Shown here: positions 14,728 to 19,889 of the stretch, one piece after another
Layout of the letters: each line of letters starts with the position of its first letter
Numbering within the stretch: position 1 is the first letter of the stretch
Source of the DNA: Lachnospiraceae bacterium UBA3332
GTDB lineage: Bacteria; Bacillota; Clostridia; Lachnospirales; Lachnospiraceae
DNA: 19,889 bases
Assembly (NCBI GenBank): GCA_002361095.1
Contig: DERU01000200.1
Coordinates: 1-19,889 of the forward strand
Direction: 5' to 3'
Translations under genes and position numbers: made by a program
The notes under the pieces: generated by a model
What the model saw: the letters and a program-made list of their open reading frames with translations, nothing else
The model's database searches: none
Told to the model about the DNA's origin: nothing

Positions 14728-16947
14728 ATGGAACAACAGGAAACGGTCTTTGCAAACGGAAATGAACTGGCTGCCCGCGCCGCCCGGCAGATCCGGTATC
14801 ATGTGATGGGGTATTATCCCATCACGCCGTCCACCCAGATTGCGGAAAATCTGGATATGTGGAGGGCGGAAGGGAAAACGGATATTCGTCTGATCGCTGC
14901 GGAGGGAGAGCATAGCGCGGCCGGTATTTGTTACGGCGCCAGCGCAGCCGGAGGCCGGGTCTTTGGTGCCACCAGTGCAAACGGGCTGCTATATGCGCTG
15001 GAGGAAATGCCGGTACAGTCCGGAACACGGATGCCGATGGTGATGAATGTGGCCTGCCGTACCGTATCCGGCCCGCTGTGTATTAAAGGGGATCACAGCG
15101 ATATCATGTATCTTTTAAACGCAGGGTGGCTGATCCTGTTTGCGCCAAGGCCGCAGGCGGTTTACGACATGAACCTCATGGCGCTGAAGCTGGCCGAGGA
15201 ATTTATGCTGCCTGTGGCCGTTGCATACGACGGTTTTTTTACCAGCCATCAGAAACGGAAGTGTAAAGTTTTTTCACAGGACCGGACGGTGCAGGAATAT
15301 ATCGGTTCCTTTACACGCAGGGAAAATGCTTTAAATGTAGAAAACCCCGTCACCATCGGTTCCTATATGGGGGAAAAGGATATCCTGCAAAATAAATATG
15401 AATTGCATCAGGCGATGGAACGGGCGGGAGGGAGAATCCAACCTGTTTTTGACGAATACGGAGAGCTTTCCGGACGGTTTTACAAAAAAGTGGAAGGATA
15501 CCGCACGGAGGATGCGGAAGCAGTGCTGGTGCTTTTGGGTTCGGCTTTTGAGACTGCCAGGGAAGCAGTGGACGAACTGCGGGAAAAAGGAACGGCGGCC
15601 GGTGTGGTTACGCTTTTGGTGCTGCGTCCTTTTCCGGCAAAAGAACTGTGGGAGACATGCCGGCACGCAAAGGTCATTCTGGTTGGGGACAGGCAGGACA
15701 GCTACGGGGCGGGAGGCGGAAACTTGTCGTTGGAGACTAGGGCCTGCATGCAGCGTTTCGGTTATGGGGGAAAAATCCTTGCCAGAGTATACGGGCTTGG
15801 GGGAACGGACTTTTATAAAGAGGATGCGGTCAGGCTGTTTGCGGCCTGCAGGGAGGAGACAGCCTGTGATTTTGCGTACTATGGGGCAGAAGCTTTGGAC
15901 AAAAATCCGGAAGCCGGAAAAGAAAACGCTTTGCGGCCCGGGGATATGACGCCCGGACTTACGTCCTGTTCTTATGATTCCGAAGAACAAGTTATGCGTG
16001 TAAAGGGAGGGAGTGTCAGGGAGACCCTGGCAATGCCCAAGCGCCTCGCCTGTGGGCACGGCGCGTGTCCGGGCTGCGGGATTCCGGTGAACCTAAACCT
16101 TTTGATGCGGGGCATTGAGGGAAATGTGGTGTTTGTGTTTCACACCGGCTGCGGCATGGTGGTGACAACCGCTTATCCGAAAACCTCGTTTCGGGTGCCC
16201 TATGTGCATAATCTGTTTCAGAACGGCCCGGCAACCATGGGGGGAATCATAGCCGTTTTTGAGGAAAAACAAAGAAGGGGAGAGATGCCGGAAGGACAAA
16301 TTACCTTTGTTATGGTCAGCGGCGACGGCGGTATGGATATCGGACTTGGTTCTGCCTTGGGGGCGGCATGCCGGAACCAGAAGATGATTTTGTTTGAATA
16401 CGACAACGGCGGTTATATGAACACCGGATATCAATTGTCTTACTCCACTCCTTACGGTGCGAAAAGCGCAACCTCCCATGTGGGAAAAGACGGATTTGGG
16501 AAAGATTTTTTCCATCGGGATACGGCGCAGATTATGGCAGCGGCAGGAATCCCGTACGTGGCAACCGTGGCGGAAAGCAATCCCGCAGATTTTATCAGGA
16601 AAGCAGCAAAGGCCGCAGCGTACGCAAACGGATTCGGTATGGCGTATGTAAAAGCGCTGTCCGCGTGTCCGTTAAACTGGAACGATAAACCGGAGAACGA
16701 AAGGGAAGTCGTCTCTGCAGCCGTGGATTGCTGCTTCTTTCCGCTATACGAGGTGGAGCAGGGAACCACGCGTATCACTTATGACCCGGAGGAAATGGGA
16801 AAAAAACAGCCGGTAACGGACTGGCTTTCCAGAATGGGAAGAACCAGACATTTGCTCAGGGAGGAATATGCGGAAGTGGTAAAAGCCTTACAACTGGAAG
16901 TGGATAGGCGGTATGCCCGTTTAAAAGAAAAAGCCCAAAAACCGTAA
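14728..16947 (+). CDS. 2-oxoacid:ferredoxin oxidoreductase, fused alpha-beta subunit
   Basis: This 739-residue chain starts behind AAAAAAGGAGG. Residues 1-230 are the pyrimidine-binding alpha domain, with GYYPITPSTQIAENL and the catalytic-loop segment LIAAEGEHSAAG. Residues about 235-385 form the transketolase-C-like domain II (AVLVLLGSAFETAREAVDEL). After a linker the beta TPP domain begins near 435 with CGHGACPGCGIP, contains the thiamine-diphosphate/Mg motif GDGGMDIGLGS near 531 and ends it with YDNGGYMNTG near 555. It couples CoA-dependent oxidative decarboxylation of a 2-oxoacid to ferredoxin reduction in the cytoplasm. Alpha and beta are usually separate genes or part of one large four-domain chain; here they form one of two chains. 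No terminator separates it from the gamma-delta gene. Confidence 0.88.
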   Translation: MEQQETVFANGNELAARAARQIRYHVMGYYPITPSTQIAENLDMWRAEGKTDIRLIAAEGEHSAAGICYGASAAGGRVFGATSANGLLYALEEMPVQSGTRMPMVMNVACRTVSGPLCIKGDHSDIMYLLNAGWLILFAPRPQAVYDMNLMALKLAEEFMLPVAVAYDGFFTSHQKRKCKVFSQDRTVQEYIGSFTRRENALNVENPVTIGSYMGEKDILQNKYELHQAMERAGGRIQPVFDEYGELSGRFYKKVEGYRTEDAEAVLVLLGSAFETAREAVDELREKGTAAGVVTLLVLRPFPAKELWETCRHAKVILVGDRQDSYGAGGGNLSLETRACMQRFGYGGKILARVYGLGGTDFYKEDAVRLFAACREETACDFAYYGAEALDKNPEAGKENALRPGDMTPGLTSCSYDSEEQVMRVKGGSVRETLAMPKRLACGHGACPGCGIPVNLNLLMRGIEGNVVFVFHTGCGMVVTTAYPKTSFRVPYVHNLFQNGPATMGGIIAVFEEKQRRGEMPEGQITFVMVSGDGGMDIGLGSALGAACRNQKMILFEYDNGGYMNTGYQLSYSTPYGAKSATSHVGKDGFGKDFFHRDTAQIMAAAGIPYVATVAESNPADFIRKAAKAAAYANGFGMAYVKALSACPLNWNDKPENEREVVSAAVDCCFFPLYEVEQGTTRITYDPEEMGKKQPVTDWLSRMGRTRHLLREEYAEVVKALQLEVDRRYARLKEKAQKP

Positions 16948-16986
16948 TACCGAAAATTGATTTGCGCAGAAAGAATTACGTCTTTC

Positions 16987-17015
16987 TTGCATAGGGGCAG
17001 GTATCATGCTACAAT
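16987..17015 (+). promoter_or_regulatory. Sigma-A promoter of the exonuclease gene
   Basis: TTGCAT (16987-16992) and TACAAT (17010-17015) are spaced by 17 bases. Transcription would start near 17022, which makes the ATG there leaderless and favours the ATG at 17091. Just upstream, AGAAAGA/TCTTTCT form a hairpin (about 16969-16988) without a T-run that may weakly end the oxidoreductase transcript. Confidence 0.65.
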
Positions 17016-17090
17016 GTTTTAATGGAAGACGGGAACGGATCAAAAGCGGGAAATGTATCCGCCATGGCTTGGGTAACGGGAGAGAGCGGC

Positions 17091-18059
17091 ATGAATTATA
17101 TTGTTTTGGATTTGGAGTGGAATCAGGCGTCTGAGGCCAATGACGAGAGAAGTAAAATGCTGGCGTTTGAAATCATCGAAATAGGTGCCGTGAAGCTCAA
17201 CAGCCGTATGGAAACCATGGATACATTTCATGAAATGATCAAGCCGCAGGTTTATAATGAGATGCACAAGGTTACGGAGCGGTTGATTCGGATTCATATG
17301 TCGGACCTGGAAAACCGCAGGACGTTTGCGGAAGTGATGAGGGACTTTTTGGATTGGTGCGGCGACAGCGTGATGTTTGCTACCTGGGGGCCCATGGATT
17401 TGACGGAACTGCAGAAGAATATGGTGTTTTTCGGTATGGAGCCGTTGGGAAACGGCCCGCTGCGCTTTTTTGACGTGCAGAAGCTTTTCAGCATTGCCTA
17501 TGAGGATCAAAAGAGCCGGAAAAGCCTTGAGTATGCGGTCAGTTATCTGGGGCTTTCTGCCGGGGAACCGTTCCACCGGGCGATCAGCGACGCGGTATAT
17601 ACGGCGCAGGTCTTGCAGCGGATTAAGGATCCCATTGCACTGCAGCGGGTCTCTTTCGACACGTTTTGCCTGCCGCAGGATCACAGGAGTGAGATTCACA
17701 TTGTATTTGACAATTATGCGAAATATATCTCGCGGGCATTTCCGGATAAAGAAACGTTAATGACAGACAAGGAAGTGATTTCCACAAGATGTTATCTGTG
17801 CCACAGAAACCTGCGTCGTAAAATCAAATGGTTTTCCCAAAACAGCAAGCACTACTACAGTCTTTCCTACTGTGAGGTGCATGGTTTTATGAAGGGTAAA
17901 ATCCGGATTAAAAAAACGGATGATGACACGGTTTTTGCCATCAAGACAACGCGGCTGATTCCGGAAGAGGAAGTGGATAAAATCCGGCAGAAAAAGGAGC
18001 GGATCAAAGAATTGAGAAGAATGCACCGGCATCGGGAGAAGGAGAAAAAGGAAATCTAA
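17091..18059 (+). CDS. DEDDh 3'-5' exonuclease with C-terminal zinc-finger-like motif
   Basis: This 322-residue protein starts at the ATG at 17091 behind GGGAGAGAG; an ATG at 17022 would add 23 poorly conserved residues at the transcription start. The N-terminal RNase T/DnaQ-like domain (about 2-185) has a full DEDDh set: D7 and E9 in VLDLEWNQ, D103 in WGPMDLTEL, H162 and D167 in FHRAISDAVYTA. It resembles the KapD/ERI-1-like sporulation-inhibitor group. Beyond the domain, CYLCHRNL and a later YCEVHG give a C-x2-C...C-x2-H pattern spaced like a small zinc finger, followed by a strongly basic tail (KKERIKELRRMHRHREKEKK). Nucleic acid binding by this extension is inference. It has its own promoter and terminator. 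The natural substrate, DNA or RNA, is unknown. Confidence 0.87.
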   Translation: MNYIVLDLEWNQASEANDERSKMLAFEIIEIGAVKLNSRMETMDTFHEMIKPQVYNEMHKVTERLIRIHMSDLENRRTFAEVMRDFLDWCGDSVMFATWGPMDLTELQKNMVFFGMEPLGNGPLRFFDVQKLFSIAYEDQKSRKSLEYAVSYLGLSAGEPFHRAISDAVYTAQVLQRIKDPIALQRVSFDTFCLPQDHRSEIHIVFDNYAKYISRAFPDKETLMTDKEVISTRCYLCHRNLRRKIKWFSQNSKHYYSLSYCEVHGFMKGKIRIKKTDDDTVFAIKTTRLIPEEEVDKIRQKKERIKELRRMHRHREKEKKEI

Positions 18060-18066
18060 AAGGGAA

Positions 18067-18106
18067 CCGGAAGAAAATCGCAGTGCGGTTTCTTCCGGCT
18101 TTTTTT
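18067..18106 (+). terminator. Rho-independent terminator after the exonuclease gene
   Basis: CCGGAAGAAA (18067-18076) pairs perfectly with TTTCTTCCGG (18089-18098), followed by C and seven T residues that also begin the palindrome at 18101. Confidence 0.9.
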
Positions 18107-18143
18107 ATACGATAGGAAATTTCATTTCCTATCGTATAAAAAA
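18101..18143. repeat. Perfect palindrome, 20-bp arms and 3-base loop
   Basis: Arms 18101-18120 and 18124-18143 are exact reverse complements around TTC. The core of each arm is TATACGATAGGAAAT or its complement. It is not a standard terminator because A residues, not T, follow the hairpin on either strand. It shares its first T residues with the preceding terminator. It may be a dispersed intergenic element. Confidence 0.85.
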
Positions 18144-18175
18144 AATGGTAATGCGTACTTGCGCGTAAGGAAAGA

Positions 18176-18231
18176 GTTGCCTGACGGCAACCGCGCCCGA
18201 CGCGGCGTGTGCGCACGGCGCACATTTTTTT
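18176..18231 (+). terminator. Three stacked GC-rich hairpins ending in a T-run
   Basis: GTTGCC/GGCAAC (18176-18191), CCGCG/CGCGG (18191-18205) and TGTGCGC/GCGCACA (18208-18224) follow one another without gaps, and TTTTTTT (18225-18231) ends the set. The last hairpin reads as a terminator on the plus strand, although no plus-strand gene ends here. The T-run overlaps the stop codon of the convergent carboxypeptidase gene. Confidence 0.6.
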
Positions 18232-19741
18232 ATAGGTTTTTGGTGTAACGGTCCAAATTGATAAGGTTGTTGCGCCGTCTGCGGCGGTTCATAATCGTCC
18301 TGCGGCGTTTGCTGAGCCTGCGGTTATGCACGATTTTACAGAAGATAAGAAGAATCAGCAGCAGACCGGCGATACAACCGGCGGCGATTGCCGCTTTTTT
18401 CACGTCCAAAAGGAGGACATCTTTATTTTTTACCGTCTGGGCCGCATTTTTTTGCAGGGCGGCTGCGTCAGATACCGTTCCGGAATCCCTGGCCTGGGCT
18501 GGAATGGAGGGAAGCGCGTCAAAATCAAAAAATTCCGTCCGGTGGGATAATAGTACGGGAGCCATGCCCAAAATTTTCCCCTGATAGGTATAGGTGATAA
18601 GGGCCGCCTGGTTTTGGGACAAGTTGTCATAACGCAGGGAGGAAGTGACATCCTGAAAGGATATATCCGCAGGGGCCACCAGATAGGCATCCGGGTCGAT
18701 GGAAAGAAGGGGGTCTCCGCTGCCGAAAATATCGCTTTCCGTCATGAAGCTGCCGCTTCCCCGGACGTTATAGGAGGTATCGTTTGCCGCTATATTGACG
18801 GCATTGAAATTGCTGAACCCGTAATTAAAAAGATCCACCGTATCCGTAAACTGCATGGGCGATTCATCCTGCATCACTACGCAAATCAGTTTCAATCCGT
18901 CTTTTTCCGCGCAGGAGACGAGGCTTTGCCGGGCAATGCTGGTATATCCTGTCTTGCTGCCCACCAGGTATTCATAGGCATAGGGCTTTCCGGGAAGCAG
19001 GCTATTTTTGCTGTTTGGGATCAGTTCCCGGGAAAGGGTGGGACTTTGGGGGATTACATAACTTCCCGTTTTGGACATTTTGCACAGGAGTTCATCGGAA
19101 AAATATTGCTGTGCAATAAGGGCCAGGTCATGTGCGGTAGTGTAATGCTCGTCATCGTGTATGCCGTTGGTGGTGACAAAATGCGAATTTGTGCAGCCGA
19201 GTTTTTGTGCCGTTTCATTCATAAGATCCACAAATGCGGGAATGCTGCCGCTGATGTGTTCTCCGATGGCATTGGCGCATTCGTTGGCCGAGCCGACCAT
19301 CAGGCCGTACAGGGATTGCTCCATGGTGAGCGATTCGCCTACTTTGATGCCGATGTTGGCATCTTCCAGCCAGTTGATGCTGTTGACTGCTTCGGCAGAA
19401 TATTCCACGGTCTCGTCCAGGGAAGAATGCTGCCGGGCAATGTAGGCGGTCAGGATCTTGGTCGTGCTGGCGGGATAAAGTTTTTCGTGGATGTTTTTTT
19501 CATAAAGGATGGTACCTGTGTTGGCTTCCAGCAAAATGGCCGACTTGGCACTGACGGCAGGGCCCTGGGGCCAGCCCGGGATTTCATTGCTTTCCACCGT
19601 CATGAGTTTGTTGCTTTCTGCAAGGGCCTGGTAATCGGTCTGCGCCGCATGGGCGGGCAAAAAAGAAGCCGCCGCCAAATTAAGGCCCAGAACTGCCGTT
19701 ATGATAAAAGAAAAGATTTTTCTTTTCCGGTAAGTTTTCAT
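18230..19741 (-). CDS. D-alanyl-D-alanine carboxypeptidase (DacF/PBP5 type, S11)
   Basis: This 503-residue penicillin-binding protein starts behind AGAAGGTG. A Lys/Arg-rich start and hydrophobic core form a signal peptide ending near Ala-His-Ala (about residue 32). The S11 active site is complete: PASTTK with nucleophile Ser92 and Lys95, the SAN triad at 151-153, and SKTG at 262-265. It removes the terminal D-Ala from peptidoglycan stem peptides outside the membrane. The region after about 295 is a less conserved beta domain. The C-terminus differs from the amphipathic helix of E. coli PBP5: a true membrane segment (AAIAAGCIAGLLLILLIFC) is followed by a cytoplasmic tail with RRLSKRRR and RRRRR. 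Clostridial DacF proteins often have such an anchor. The gene is monocistronic within the window; its promoter near 19790-19825 is weak. Confidence 0.93.
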   Translation of the reverse strand: MKTYRKRKIFSFIITAVLGLNLAAASFLPAHAAQTDYQALAESNKLMTVESNEIPGWPQGPAVSAKSAILLEANTGTILYEKNIHEKLYPASTTKILTAYIARQHSSLDETVEYSAEAVNSINWLEDANIGIKVGESLTMEQSLYGLMVGSANECANAIGEHISGSIPAFVDLMNETAQKLGCTNSHFVTTNGIHDDEHYTTAHDLALIAQQYFSDELLCKMSKTGSYVIPQSPTLSRELIPNSKNSLLPGKPYAYEYLVGSKTGYTSIARQSLVSCAEKDGLKLICVVMQDESPMQFTDTVDLFNYGFSNFNAVNIAANDTSYNVRGSGSFMTESDIFGSGDPLLSIDPDAYLVAPADISFQDVTSSLRYDNLSQNQAALITYTYQGKILGMAPVLLSHRTEFFDFDALPSIPAQARDSGTVSDAAALQKNAAQTVKNKDVLLLDVKKAAIAAGCIAGLLLILLIFCKIVHNRRLSKRRRTIMNRRRRRNNLINLDRYTKNL

Positions 19742-19861
19742 AGGAGTACACCTTCTGGTTTGTATTTTTACGGCCTTTTAAAAGCCGGATATTTTTATCT
19801 TACACTATTCTCCAAAAAAAATTAAGGCTTGTGATGAAATTTAAAAATTTTTAATATTTAT

Positions 19862-19877
19862 GGGGAGGCGCCTCCCC
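19862..19877. repeat. 16-bp perfect GC palindrome at the right edge
   Basis: GGGGAGGCGCCTCCCC is self-complementary. On the minus strand it is followed by an A/T-rich stretch and may be the terminator of a gene beyond the window. Otherwise the segment 19742-19889 holds only the A/T-rich leader of the carboxypeptidase gene, with a near-palindrome CGGCCTTTTAAAAGCCGG at about 19771-19788. Confidence 0.4.
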
Positions 19878-19889
19878 CGCCCTCCGTTA

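Noticed and set aside
18614..19825. Plus-strand ORF of 403 codons
   Set aside because: It is the antisense shadow of the carboxypeptidase gene, whose catalytic motifs are complete on the minus strand.
1..19889. CRISPR array, tRNA, rRNA or insertion sequence
   Set aside because: No regularly spaced repeats, no cloverleaf or rRNA-like stretches and no transposase or integrase motifs were seen.

Overview
The window looks like the chromosome of an obligately anaerobic, fermentative Firmicute, most likely a gut Lachnospiraceae (Clostridia). This is inferred from gene content: a TPP/ferredoxin 2-oxoacid oxidoreductase, a cytoplasmic GH3 beta-glucosidase with swapped domains, an M-class sirtuin with a zinc macrodomain, a butanol-dehydrogenase-type pseudogene, strong AGGAGG ribosome binding sites and a D-Ala-D-Ala carboxypeptidase with a C-terminal anchor. 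No rRNA, tRNA, CRISPR array or transposase was seen.

Layout. (1) 1-6126 is an accessory signalling/export locus: a small lipoprotein, a LytTR response regulator, a soluble GHKL histidine kinase, a two-repeat LytTR-type operator at 2135-2166, then two overlapping half-size ABC exporters. Each exporter gene carries one frameshift; the second is a 4-base tandem expansion inside the Walker A codons. The locus is bracketed by 29-bp near-identical direct repeats (45-73 and 6096-6124), each lying in the same reading frame of minus-strand coding remnants. (2) 6228-8321: a LysR regulator, a RibD-C/dihydrofolate-reductase-like reductase and the wreck of an iron-dependent alcohol dehydrogenase. (3) 8412-10648: an ADP-ribosylation module, an M-class sirtuin (Gln at the usual catalytic His) and a Zn-macrodomain hydrolase. 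They are separately promoted, but each is preceded by a pair of palindromes of identical design (TGTAAY-N7-ATTRCA). The usual lipoylation partners are absent, and two short open stretches between the genes may be relics. (4) 10728-13511 (minus): GH3 glycosidase with its own promoter. (5) 13671-16947: a 2-oxoacid:ferredoxin oxidoreductase made of two fused chains (gamma-delta and alpha-beta). (6) 17091-18059: a DEDDh exonuclease with an apparent C-terminal zinc finger. (7) 18067-18231: a dense hairpin cluster including a perfect 20-bp-arm palindrome. (8) 18230-19741 (minus): DacF/PBP5-type carboxypeptidase.

How the genes work together. The kinase and regulator probably control the exporter pair through the tandem operator. 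If the frameshifts are real, that output is now dead or switched off. The sirtuin should write mono-ADP-ribose and the macrodomain erase it, and the shared operator suggests one unidentified regulator for both. The oxidoreductase belongs to anaerobic 2-oxoacid metabolism and the GH3 enzyme to intracellular use of plant-derived oligosaccharides. The best candidates for something undescribed are the four-site TGTAAY-N7-ATTRCA regulon over the sirtuin/macrodomain pair and the LytTR/ABC locus with its flanking repeats.
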